Part shown: one piece after another, positions 21,469 to 33,735 of the stretch
How the letters are laid out: each line of letters opens with the position of its first letter
Position numbering within the stretch: position 1 is the first letter of the stretch
NCBI GenBank assembly: GCA_032716605.1
Contig: CM064495.1
Span: 40,016,858 to 40,080,857, forward strand
From: Paralithodes platypus
Lineage: Eukaryota > Arthropoda > Malacostraca > Decapoda > Lithodidae
Direction: 5' to 3'
DNA: 64,000 nucleotides
Program-made: the position numbers and the translations under genes
The notes under the pieces: model-generated
Databases searched by the model: none
The model's input: only the letters and a program-made list of their open reading frames with translations
Told to the model about the DNA's origin: nothing

Positions 21469-23480
21469 ATGAAGGTATGAAGGTATGTCACTAATTGAAT
21501 ATTGGTTTTATCTGTATCTCAAAATATTATTGTTATAGTGCTGCATTATTTAAATATTTATTTCAGAATACCAGAGATTTGCTCATTTTACTAGAAATAT
21601 TCACAGTAATGGCAGTATAAATGTGTAAAAACAAATATGAGCAGTTATTTTATTGCTGTTCATATACTTTAGATTTGAGTCCCGGTATATATATCGAATT
21701 AATGTTATAATAAGAATACCCTGTTTCAATTTATCGTCTTTATAATTTGTTTATAATTTGTAAGAAAAGTATATAATCTATCATCTTCTAATCTACAATA
21801 TTCCTAATAAGCATACTATTTACCCGACCCTTTTAAACGCAATTTTGTGAATGGAATATCCTTTATATGTTCTTATTTTGCTAAAGGTTTCGGTGTATAA
21901 TATATCCATATGATTGTTTATACATAAAACTGTCCTAAGCTATATATAACTGTATTGCAGTAGTTGAAATATAATGTAAAAGTTGTCATTACATTGAATA
22001 GGTTAATTGCGTGATTAAGGTGAGATTTCCACTTGAGGGATTTTTTTCTTTACCCCTTTCTCCCTCATGTTTAGACCCATGGCTTTGAGATTTTAAGACG
22101 TTCGCCCCATTAGTTTGTCGATTTTAAGAACTTTCACCTCATTTATGTCACTTTTAAGACCTGTCGTCCTATTTAGGTGTCATTGTTTTCATGGCGAGGG
22201 ATAGCGAGCCTGTAATTTAAGAGGAATCGGCCTTCGGCCGGGACATTTTTCTAACCAAAAATGTACAAATTTATCTTGAAAGGTGGTCAAGGGGGTGTAA
22301 TTTCAAGCTTGATGGAAGTCTAGGAAACACACTAAAAACCTCCCCTTAAGTTTTACAAGTGAATAACATAATCCTGAAATAGTTGAAATAAAATGAACAA
22401 AGCGTCATGTAATTGAAACAGTCAATTAACCCTTTAACCCCCGATGGCCGCATTTATTTATCTTTCTATAGGCCTATATATGTTTAGTTTCCTCCCTAGA
22501 CCTCCATTACGCTTAATAAAATATCCCCTAGACCCCCCTTCAAGATATATTTGTAAGGCCGGTTCCTCCTACAATTACAGGCTCGCTATCGCTCGCCAGG
22601 ATAAATTCGACACCTAAATGGCACGAAAGGTCTTAAAATTGACAACGAAATGGAGCTAAAAGTGGTAAAATCGCCAAATTAATCGGGTGAACGTCATATA
22701 AACTCAAAACCTATGGGGCTAAACTTGAGGGAGAAGGAGGTCCAGAAAAAGCGACTACCTCCCCTTTAAGCCAAATAAAATCGACTAACATTAGCCAAAA
22801 TGTAATAATAATGATACGTATATTCTGAAGGAGTTAATTAAGGGGGGATGGTTAGTTTTTCGGGCTTCCCTTCTCCCTCATATTTAGCCCCATTAGTTTG
22901 TCGATTTTAAGACCTTTCGTCCCATTTCTTTCGATATCAATACCTTTCATACCATATAGGTGTTGTTGTTTTTTCAGGCGAGCGAAAGCGAGCCGGTCCT
23001 TTTAAGAGGAACCGGCCTTCGGCCGGGATATTTTTCAATAATTGTGTTTACAAATTTATCTTGAATGGGGTGTCTAGGGAGTGTTTTTTATGCTTGGTGG
23101 AGGTCTAGGGAGGAAACTAAAAACATATATAGAAAAATAAATTAAAAAGCAAATAAATGCGGCCATCCCCCCTTAACGGTTCCCCCATGTTGTTTTCAGC
23201 TGGCCGGAGTCCCCCTTGTGATGATGCTGGTGTTGATGTTAGCGTGCCTCCTTTATCCTGTCCACGCTGCTCCAGGTAGTGTACAGTCATTTACACACAT
23301 TTGTGGACATCAATACTTAGGCTCTCCCTCTCTCTGCTATTCATTCCTTCCCCTTTCCCTTACTATCGGGTTTGCTATGTGTACTAGAATAATTTAGTCC
23401 TGACCACCTCGCTGGGATTGTAAGGTCTGTGTGGCCACTATATCTATGTAACTATGTAAATAGCTCTCACTCTCTCTCTC

Positions 23481-23551
<71 letters not shown>

Positions 23552-24399
23552 CTATTGGTTGTTATTACCACTACCATATAATTATAGGTAAGGAGAAAGA
23601 TATCAGGAACCAATAGTATGTGTATAACTGTATATGACAGCACCACCGTCACTTCTTCCTCTGACATAGCTGGACTATTTGCAAACTTTTCCATCTCTGT
23701 CTTTTCTTTAATATCTTACCTTTTTGCTGGAAGTTTGCTCTCATCCAACCTGTCCCACAGAAGGGTGTCTGCTCTCAACCCTCCAATTACCTTGCATTTC
23801 TAAACTTTTAAAATCTGCTCTTAATTCAATATATCTTTAACACTTGTCTTCCAATAACCTGCTTTCAGATCGCCAGTATGGTTTCCTTTAGGGCTGCTCT
23901 ACTGGTGATCTTCTTTCTTATCTTTCCAAGTATTGGTCATATTCATTTCGTTACTTCAGTGAGACCTTTTCTATTGTGCTAGGCATATTTAAAACCTTCG
24001 ATAGAATTTGGCATAAATCCCTTATTTCTAAACTATCATCCTTTGGTTTCTGTCCCTCTGTCTGCGCCTTTTATTTCCCATTTCCTATCTGACCGTTCCA
24101 TAAATGCGGTTGAGGATGGCCATAGCTCACTTCCTAAACATATCACATCTTGTGTTCCTCAGGGATCTGTTCTATCTCCAGCCCTATCTCTAATCTTCGT
24201 TAACCTTCTCAAACTTGGAACCCTGATTCACGTGTTCAGGAAGGGTGTCCCTAAATGCAAGGATACGTAATTAGCGTATTGGATGCTTTAGAAATCAATT
24301 GAATGAAAACGGAATACCGGAATTGCTTATAAAATGTTCCAGGCAACATTGCCTTTTGGCTACTTCCTACAAATAATATACATATGTATATACTTTATA

Positions 24400-24493
<94 letters not shown>

Positions 24494-25485
24494 GTACAGA
24501 GCCGGCGTGCAGTAAGTGGTAACATTTAAAAGTCGTATGCGGGAGGCTCGGGATTGATCCCCCACAGTGCAGGTTGTTATTTAACGCTCACCCTCATGGC
24601 CTCCCAAACCCTCTGGGCAATAGAAGACGCTGCAGCACCGTTGGAGGTTATTGTTGAATTTACAAAGTCATTTCTAGCATCTGACCAGCATGAACACTCT
24701 GATTATACTGGGTATACAGACTAGGCTACATCCACAGTCATTCCAACAGTACAATAACACTCCTCATGCATGTAACACGCTGTACCCAACAGTGGGTGGA
24801 TGGGGTAGTAACCCTACCACAAAACAAGCAAGAGAATGGCCTCCATGGAGGTAATATATTTGTGGCTACCCTTTCGGGGTTCAAGGCGTCTAGCAATATA
24901 TTGGATATATAGATTATTATTAATATTATTATTGTTTGACAGGTCGACATGTGACAAGCCATTTGATCAACACAGACAACCAGCCGGACATCTTTGTAGG
25001 TGGCACAAACGCCACTTTCCCCTATGTAGTAAGTTATGATGCACTCCACTCGTATTTGTAACATATTCTAATATTCCAGTACTCTATAGTCATGTATATT
25101 GCATATCCCAAGTGTTCCAATGTTATCCCTTTGAGGATCACGACGCATTCTACAGTTTATTATGGCTATCATTAGACGATGTTATACAGCTTAGGAAGGA
25201 TTTGTGGAAGTTAAAAAGGTAAAGGCTAACTCAATTCAACCCCTGACTAATTTGAATATTATTGTCTAATAATAACCAGAAAATCTGAAAAAAATTAGTC
25301 TTAGATCCTCAAGGGGTTACTTACAACTGAATTATGAAGTACATGTACTATAAGCCTGACTGTACATTAATCTAACCTCTGCTTCCTTTCACCAGGCGGC
25401 CCTGTCTAGTAATCCCGTCCCGGGTTCATCTGGTTCGAGTCCCATCATCAGGTTTGGTTCGGGGGCTAAGCCGTGGATTCCATGA
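21469..25485 (+). CDS. Secreted peptide gene, array copy 2 (4 exons, 85 aa)
   Basis: Exons: 21368-21474 (or to 21482), 23200-23275, 24943-25028, 25396-25485. An 8-bp tandem duplication makes ATGAAGGTATGAAGGTATGT. The first ATG (21469) with a donor at 21475, or the second ATG (21477) with a donor at 21483, gives the same peptide. In the latter case the first ATG is a three-codon upstream frame ending TGA. Exon 3 encodes GRHVTSHLINTDNQPDIFV then GGTNATFPYV, 4 codons shorter than copy 1, and includes an N-A-T glycosylation sequon. Exon 4 ends SSPIIRFGSGAKPWIP, a C-terminus different from copies 1 and 5. Mature net charge is only about +1. AATAAA at 26159-26164 is a candidate poly(A) signal. Confidence 0.75.
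22015..23176. mobile_element. Intron-1 cluster of three TTAA MITEs, copy 2
   Basis: 22015-22349, 22434-22769 (inverted relative to the others) and 22838-23176. Each is bounded by TTAA and has a GGCCTTCGGCC or broken version at its core, with GGCGAGCGATAGCGAGCC words. The third starts TTAAGGGGGGATGG and ends CCATCCCCCCTTAA, 23 bp before exon 2. Confidence 0.75.
23465..23550. repeat. (CT)n(TA)n tract in intron 2, copy 2
   Basis: Short CT start, then TA interrupted once by GTATA. Confidence 0.9.
23640..24210 (+). pseudogene. Decayed LINE RT relic in intron 2, copy 2
   Basis: Same relic as in copy 1, here uninterrupted. It includes the degenerate [15 protein letters not shown] block and matches the 59.9-60.5 kb LINE through most of its length. 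Confidence 0.75.
24385..24491. repeat. (TA)n tract before exon 3, copy 2
   Basis: About 100 bp of TA with one CTGTA interruption. Confidence 0.9.
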
Positions 25486-27444
25486 GGAACAGGAACAGGA
25501 ACAGAAGGAACAGTAACAGGAACAGAAGGAGGCATCTTGATCTAATAAGCTACTTTGTTATGTTGAGGCTTCATTTGTTTGATCGTATTGTTCTTGTTAT
25601 GCTCCCTCCCTGTTTTACTTTATTCCATTGACCCTTTAGCTCTGGGAGACGTCTGTTGATGATCACAATTCTTTCTACCCTTTTGTTTCCTTCCTTTGTG
25701 AGGTTGTCCACTTTATTATAGTATTATCTATGGTTTTGTTATAGTCTGTTCATTTTAGGTTGGGCAGAAATCGTAACCTCTAACTTTCTAAGCTCCGTAA
25801 CTAAAAATGAGCTAGAGCAAATGAGCTGTCAATTTCCACTCCTATTTCCTGGCCAAGTCTTAATATTTGGTAGAAAAATGAGCTCGATTACTCTAGTCCT
25901 TTTTGAGTTACAGAGGTTAGAGGTTACGATTTCTGCCCAACCAAGAATGAATGGACTATAGTCTATATTTACTATTGAACAAATGATGATGTTTAAGATA
26001 CGATAACTATTTATGCTAATGATATACTATTAGAGGGTCTGATATTATATTGATATTATTTTATATATATATATATATATAATTATATAGTTATTAGTAA
26101 TTGTGACGCCATCATAAACAATTTCTTAATTGTATTGATGGTGTTAAAAAAATGCATGAATAAAATCTAAGCTAATTATATGTTTGCGTAGCATTGGTAT
26201 TTCTTTAAAACATTAGCTTACACCAATTTGTACAGCCCATGCAGTAATAAATCAATAAAACTAAAACCGCACGATTTTTATTAGTGTTCTTATTACTGTT
26301 TCACTTTAACCCTTTCTGTAACGGCGACGTCCTTTTAACTTTATTCTAGCTACTATTAGACGATTATGTTAAGTTTACTATTTACTTTACTATAAGTTCC
26401 ACCCATTATCAAGCTGCTTCGAACTACCTCACTTAACCCTTTTTACAATCACAGATCCTTCTTAAACTGCACGAGATCGTCTAAATATAGCTAGACTAAA
26501 ATACAAAATACATCTCCGGTACAGAAGGGGTTAATTCATTATCAGTGTTGTCGGCTGTTTTTTGCTCTATTAATTCATTAATTAATTTATTCAATTATTT
26601 TTTAGTTTCCATGCTAGACCTTCATAAAACTTAGAAATACACCCTCTAGACCTCTCTGGAAAAAATCGACACCTAAATGGCACGAAAGGTCTTAAAATCG
26701 CCAAACTATTGTGCCGAACGTTTTAAGATTTTAAAACTAATGGGGCCAAATACGAAGGAGAAAGGAGTCGAGAATGTAACTAAACAAACCTGACCACATT
26801 TAGGTTAGGATATGTTAGGACAGTTAAGGTTAGTTATGCTATATAGGGTTATATAATTGGTTCTTAATGTTGGTGCTTGGTAGCGAGGTGGTTCATTAAT
26901 GTCTATCACCCCAACACTTACCCCTTTGGGAAATCACTATAGGTAGCGCCAACGAACTTGGCAATAATCATGATCCCTGACCTCTCTGTAACTCAAAAGG
27001 GCCTAGAGCAAACTGGCTTTAAATATCCACACCTATTTCCTGATGGACTCTTCCCTAATGATAGAAACGTCAGCCCGATTGCTATAATTCATTTAGAGTT
27101 ATAAGAAGTTAAGGGTCAAGATTATTGTCAAGTTCGCTGGCGCTACCTATATCAATATTTCCCGAGACATTGACACACAGGAGCTTCAAATGACCAATAA
27201 CCCATGCAGTACCAGGGACGTCCTTTTCATCATACACTGGCTACTATTAGACTATTTCATTCTTCTTAAGAAGGATCTCTAGCAATAATAAGGCTTCTAA
27301 CGATTTCAACGAACCCCTTGAACTACCACAGATCCTTCCTAACCTGCATAATATCTTTTAAATATAGGTACAATCAAGAATAACACACGTCGCTGGTACC
27401 CAAAGGGTTAATGTCTCTAGCGAAATAGGAAACTTTTGTGAAGA

Positions 27445-27527
27445 GGGACTTTCCCGTGATTCACCACACTAGAATGTACAAAGGATGACTGTACTATATA
27501 AACCCAAGCACTGTCAACAACGCTTCA
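27445..27527 (+). promoter_or_regulatory. Core promoter with kappaB site, gene copy 3
   Basis: GGGACTTTCC 27445-27454, TATAAA from 27497, initiator A 27527. Confidence 0.75.
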
Positions 27528-27627
27528 GTGTTTCCTTGGTCGTCGTAGGGGATAGTTCTGCTGAGTTGTATGAAGCAAAACACCATATATTTTGAAGCAA
27601 CATTCAATATAATATCAACATAAAGCA

Positions 27628-29618
27628 ATGAAGGTATGTCACTAATTGAATATTGGTTTTATCTGTATCTCAAAATATTATTGTTATAGTGCTGCATTAT
27701 TTAAATATTTATTTCAGAATACCAGAGATTTGCTCATTTTACTAGAAATATTCACAGTAATGGCAGTATAAATGTGTAAAAACAAATATGAGCAGTTATT
27801 TTATTGCTGTTCATATACTTTAGATTTGAGTCCCGGTATATATATCGAATTAATGTTATAATAAGAATACCCTGTTTCAATTTATCGTCTTTATAATTTG
27901 TTTATAATTTGTAAGAAAAGTATATAATCTATCATCTTCTAATCTACAATATTCCTAATAAGCATACTATTTACCCGACCCTTTTAAACGCAATTTTGTG
28001 AATGGAATATCCTTTATATGTTCTTATTTTGCTAAAGGTTTCGGTGTATAATATATCCATATGATTGTTTATACATAAAACTGTCCTAAGCTATATATAA
28101 CTGTATTGCAGTAGTTGAAATATAATGTAAAAGTTGTCATTACATTGAATAGGTTAATTGCGTGATTAAGGTGAGATTTCCACTTGAGGGATTTTTTTCT
28201 TTACCCCTTTCTCCCTCATGTTTAGACCCATGGCTTTTGAGATTTTAAGACGTTCGCCCCATTAGTTTGTCGATTTTAAGAACTTTCACCTCATTTATGT
28301 CACTTTTAAGACCTGTCGTCCTATTTAGGTGTCATTGTTTTCATGGCGAGGGATAGCGAGCCTGTAATTTAAGAGGAATCGGCCTTCGGCCGGGACATTT
28401 TTCTAACCAAAAATGTACAAATTTATCTTGAAAGGTGGTCAAGGGGGTGTAATTTCAAGCTTGATGGAAGTCTAGGAAACACACTAAAAACCTCCCCTTA
28501 AGTTTTACAAGTGAATAACATAATCCTGAAATAGTTGAAATAAAATGAACAAAGCGTCATGTAATTGAAACAGTCAATTAACCCTTTAACCCCCGATGGC
28601 CGCATTTATTTATCTTTCTATAGGCCTATATATGTTTAGTTTCCTCCCTAGACCTCCATTACGCTTAATAAAATATCCCCTAGACCCCCCTTCAAGATAT
28701 ATTTGTAAGGCCGGTTCCTACAATTACAGGCTCGCTATCGCTCGCCAGGATAAATTCGACACCTAAATGGCACGAAAGGTCTTAAAATTGACAACGAAAT
28801 GGAGCTAAAAGTGGTAAAATCGCCAAATTAATCGGGTGAACGTCATATAAACTCAAAACCTATGGGGCTAAACTTGAGGGAGAAGGAGGTCCAGAAAAAG
28901 CGACTACCTCCCCTTTAAGCCAAATAAAATCGACTAACATTAGCCAAAATGTAATAATAATGATACGTATATTCTGAAGGAGTTAATTAAGGGGGGATGG
29001 TTAGTTTTTCGGGCTTCCCTTCTCCCTCATATTTAGCCCCATTAGTTTGTCGATTTTAAGACCTTTCGTCCCATTTCTTTCGATATCAATACCTTTCATA
29101 CCATATAGGTGTTGTTGTTTTTTCAGGCGAGCGAAAGCGAGCCGGTCCTTTTAAGAGGAACCGGCCTTCGGCCGGGATATTTTTCAATAATTGTGTTTAC
29201 AAATTTATCTTGAATGGGGTGTCTAGGGAGTGTTTTTTATGCTTGGTGGAGGTCTAGGGAGGAAACTAAAAACATATATAGAAAAATAAATTAAAAAGCA
29301 AATAAATGCGGCCATCCCCCCTTAACGGTTCCCCCATGTTGTTTTCAGCTGGCCGGAGTCCCCCTTGTGATGATGCTGGTGTTGATGTTAGCGTGCCTCC
29401 TTTATCCTGTCCACGCTGCTCCAGGTAGTGTACAGTCATTTACACACATTTGTGGACATCAATACTTAGGCTCTCCCTCTCTCTGCTATTCATTCCTTCC
29501 CCTTTCCCTTACTATCGGGTTTGCTATGTGTACTAGAATAATTTAGTCCTGACCACCTCGCTGGGATTGTAAGGTCTGTGTGGCCACTATATCTATGTAA
29601 CTATGTAAATAGCTCTCA

Positions 29619-29704
<86 letters not shown>

Positions 29705-30550
29705 CTATTGGTTGTTATTACCCACTACCATATAATTATAGGTAAGGAGAAAGATATCAGGAACCAATAGTATGTGTATAACTGTATATGACAGCACCAC
29801 CGTCACTTCTTCCTCTGACATAGCTGGACTATTTGCAAACTTTTCCATCTCTGTCTTTTCTTTAATATCTTACCTTTTTGCTGGAAGTTTGCTCTCATCC
29901 AACCTGTCCCACAGAAGGGTGTCTGCTCTCAACCCTCCAATTACCTTGCATTTCTAAACTTTTAAAATCTGCTCTTAATTCAATATATCTTTAACACTTG
30001 TCTTCCAATAACCTGCTTTCAGATCGCCAGTATGGTTTCCTTTAGGGCTGCTCTACTGGTGATCTTCTTTCTTATCTTTCCAAGTATTGGTCATATTCAT
30101 TTCGTTACTTCAGTGAGACCTTTTCTATTGTGCTAGGCATATTTAAAACCTTCGATAGAATTTGGCATAAATCCCTTATTTCTAAACTATCCTTTGGTTT
30201 CTGTCCCTCTGTCTGCGCCTTTTATTTCCCATTTCCTATCTGACCGTTCCATAAATGCGGTTGAGGATGGCCATAGCTCACTTCCTAAACATATCACATC
30301 TTGTGTTCCTCAGGGATCTGTTCTATCTCCAGCCCTATCTCTAATCTTCGTTAACCTTCTCAAACTTGGAACCCTGATTCACGTGTTCAGGAAGGGTGTC
30401 CCTAAATGCAAGGATACGTAATTAGCGTATTGGATGCTTTAGAAATCAATTGAATGAAAACGGAATACCGGAATTGCTTATAAAATGTTCCAGGCAACAT
30501 TGCCTTTTGGCTACTTCCTACAAATAATATACATATGTATATACTTTATA

Positions 30551-30581
<31 letters not shown>

Positions 30582-31592
30582 CTGTATATATATATATTCA
30601 GTACAGAGCCGGCGTGCAGTAAGTGGTAACATTTAAAAGTCGTATGCGGGAGGCTCGGGATTGATCCCCCACAGTGCAGGTTGTTATTTAACGCTCACCC
30701 TCATGGCCTCCCAAACCCTCTGGGCAATAGAAGACGCTGCAGCACCGTTGGAGGTTATTGTTGAATTTACAAAGTCATTTCTAGCATCTGACCAGCATGA
30801 ACACTCTGATTATACTGGGTATACAGACTAGGCTACATCCACAGTCATTCCAACAGTACAATAACACTCCTCATGCATGTAACACGCTGTACCCAACAGT
30901 GGGTGGATGGGGTAGTAACCCTACCACAAAACAAGCAAGAGAATGGCCTCCATGGAGGTAATATATTTGTGGCTACCCTTTCGGGGTTCAAGGCGTCTAG
31001 CAATATATTGGATATATAGATTATTATTAATATTATTATTGTTTGACAGGTCGACATGTGACAAGCCATTTGATCAACACAGACAACCAGCCGGACATCT
31101 TTGTAGGTGGCACAAACGCCACTTTCCCCTATGTAGTAAGTTATGATGCACTCCACTCGTATTTGTAACATATTCTAATATTCCAGTACTCTATAGTCAT
31201 GTATATTGCATATCCCAAGTGTTCCAATGTTATCCCTTTGAGGATCACGACGCATTCTACAGTTTATTATGGCTATCATTAGACGATGTTATACAGCTTA
31301 GGAAGGATTTGTGGAAGTTAAAAAGGTAAAGGCTAACTCAATTCAACCCCTGACTAATTTGAATATTATTGTCTAATAATAACCAGAAAATCTGAAAAAA
31401 ATTAGTCTTAGATCCTCAAGGGGTTACTTACAACTGAATTATGAAGTACATGTACTATAAGCCTGACTGTACATTAATCTAACCTCTGCTTCCTTTCACC
31501 AGGCGGCCCTGTCTAGTAATCCCGTCCCGGGTTCATCTGGTTCGAGTCCCATCATCAGGTTTGGTTCGGGGGCTAAGCCGTGGATTCCATGA
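27628..31592 (+). CDS. Secreted peptide gene, array copy 3 (4 exons, 85 aa)
   Basis: Exons: 27527-27633, 29349-29424, 31050-31135, 31503-31592. The deduced peptide is the same as copy 2. Exon 1 has the single normal ATGAAG|GTATGT junction, without the 8-bp duplication. Introns are nearly base-for-base those of copy 2, the main differences being dinucleotide-tract lengths, so copies 2 and 3 are the most recent duplicates or have been converted. Donors GTAGTG and GTAAGT and all acceptors are intact. Confidence 0.75.
28166..29325. mobile_element. Intron-1 cluster of three TTAA MITEs, copy 3
   Basis: 28166-28501, 28586-28918 (inverted) and 28987-29325, equivalent to those of copy 2. Confidence 0.75.
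29620..29702. repeat. (CT)n(TA)n tract in intron 2, copy 3
   Basis: Slightly longer CT start than in copy 2. Confidence 0.9.
29794..30360 (+). pseudogene. Decayed LINE RT relic in intron 2, copy 3
   Basis: As in copy 2, except for a 4-bp loss near 30190. Confidence 0.75.
30545..30598. repeat. (TA)n tract before exon 3, copy 3
   Basis: About half the length of the copy 2 tract; this is the main difference between the two units. Confidence 0.9.
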
Positions 31593-33552
31593 GGAACAGG
31601 AACAGGAACAGAAGGAACAGTAACAGGAACAGAAGGAGGCATCTTGATCTAATAAGCTACTTTGTTATGTTGAGGCTTCATTTGTTTGATCGTATTGTTC
31701 TTGTTATGCTCCCTCCCTGTTTTACTTTATTCCATTGACCCTTTAGCTCTGGGAGACGTCTGTTGATGATCACAATTCTTTCTACCCTTTTGTTTCCTTC
31801 CTTTGTGAGGTTGTCCACTTTATTATAGTATTATCTATGGTTTGTTAAAGTCTGTTCATTTTAGGTTGGGCAGAAATCGTAACCTCTAACTTTCTAAGCT
31901 CCGTAACTAAAAATGAGCTAGAGCAAATGAGCTGTCAATTTCCACTCCTATTTCCTGGCCAAGTCTTAATATTTGGTAGAAAAATGAGCTCGATTACTCT
32001 AGTCCTTTTTGAGTTACAGAGGTTAGAGGTTACGATTTCTGCCCAACCAAGAATGAATGGACTATAGTCTATATTTACTATTGAACAAATGATGATGTTT
32101 AAGATACGATAACTATTTATGCTAATGATATACTATTAGAGGGTCTGATATTATATTGATATTTATTTTATATAATATATATATATATATAATTATATAG
32201 TTATTAGTAATTGTGACGCCATCATAAACAATTTCTTAATTGTATTGATGGTGTTAAAAAAATGCATGAATAAAATCTAAGCTAATTATATGTTTGCGTA
32301 GCATTGGTATTTCTTTAAAACATTAGCTTACACCAATTTGTACAGCCCATGCAGTAATAAATCAATAAAACTAAAACCGCACGATTTTTATTAGTGTTCT
32401 TATTACTGTTTCACTTTAACCCTTTCTGTAACGGCGACGTCCTTTTAACTTTATTCTAGCTACTATTAGACGATTATGTTAAGTTTACTATTTACTTTAC
32501 TATAAGTTCCACCCATTATCAAGCTGCTTCGAACTACCTCACTTAACCCTTTTTACAATCACAGATCCTTCTTAAACTGCACGAGATCGTCTAAATATAG
32601 CTAGACTAAAATACAAAATACATCTCCGGTACAGAAGGGGTTAATTCATTATCAGTGTTGTCGGCTGTTTTTTGCTCTATTAATTCATTAATTAATTTAT
32701 TCAATTATTTTTTAGTTTCCTTGCTTGACCTTCATAAAACTTAGAAATACACCCTCTAGACCTCTCTGGAAAAAATCGACACCTAAATGGCACGAAAGGT
32801 CTTAAAATCGCCAAACTATTGTGCCGAACGTTTTAAGATTTTAAAACTAATGGGGCCAAATACGAAGGAGAAAGGAGTCGAGAATGTAACTAAACAAACC
32901 TGACCACATTTAGGTTAGGATATGTTAGGACAGTTAAGGTTAGTTATGCTATATAGGGTTATATAATTGGTTCTTAATGTTGGTGCTTGGTAGCGAGGTG
33001 GTTCATTAATGTCTATCACCCCAACACTTACCCCTTTGGGAAATCACTATAGGTAGGGCCAACGAACTTGACAATAATCATGATCCCTGACCTCTCTGTA
33101 ACTCAAAAGGGCCTAGAGCAAACTGGCTTTAAATATCCACACCTATTTCCTGATGGACTCTTCCCTAATGATAGCAACGTCAGCCCGATTGCTATAATTC
33201 ATTTTGAGTTATAAGAAGTTAAGGGTCAAGATTATTCTCAAGTTCGCTGGCGCTACCTATATCAATATTTCCCGAGACATTGACACACAGGAGCTTCAAA
33301 TGACCAATAACCCATGCAGTACCAGGGACGTCCTTTTCATCATACACTGGCTACTATTACACTATTTCATTCATCTTAGGAAGGATCTCTAGCAATAATA
33401 AAGCTTCTAACGATTTCAACGAACCCCTTGAACTACCACAGATCCTTCCTAACCTGCATAATATCTTTTAAATATAGGTACAATCAAGAATAACACGTCG
33501 CTGGTACCCAAAGGGTTAGTGTCTCTAGCGAAATAGGAAACTTTTGTGAAGA

Positions 33553-33635
33553 GGGACTTTCCCGTGATTTACCACACTAGAATGTACAAAGGATGACTGT
33601 ACTATATAAACCCAAGCACTGTCAACAACGCTTCA
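33553..33635 (+). promoter_or_regulatory. Core promoter with kappaB site, gene copy 4
   Basis: GGGACTTTCC 33553-33562, TATAAA from 33605, initiator A 33635. Confidence 0.75.
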
Positions 33636-33735
33636 GTGTTTCCTTGGTCGTCGTAGGGGATAGTTCTGCTGAATTGTATGAAGCAAAACACCATATATTT
33701 TGAAGCAACATTCAATATAATATCAACATAAAGCA

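Noticed and set aside
24500..24570. tRNA-like stretch before exon 3 (GTAAGTGGTAACA and GGGATTGATCCCC)
   Set aside because: The B-box fit is poor and no cloverleaf is convincing. It may be an old SINE fragment, but I cannot support it.
24738..25064. 108-codon minus-strand frame repeated in copies 2-4
   Set aside because: It lies antisense to exon 3 and is conserved only because the units are recent duplicates. It has no promoter, motif or conserved start in copies 1 and 5.
25396..25520. Exon 4 read in another frame ([17 protein letters not shown]...)
   Set aside because: It stays open by chance, but the exon 3 donor leaves phase 0, which selects the [11 protein letters not shown] frame in all copies.
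33204..33392. 62-codon frame in copies 4 and 5 upstream of the promoter
   Set aside because: It overlaps the palindromic MITE and is broken in copies 1-3.
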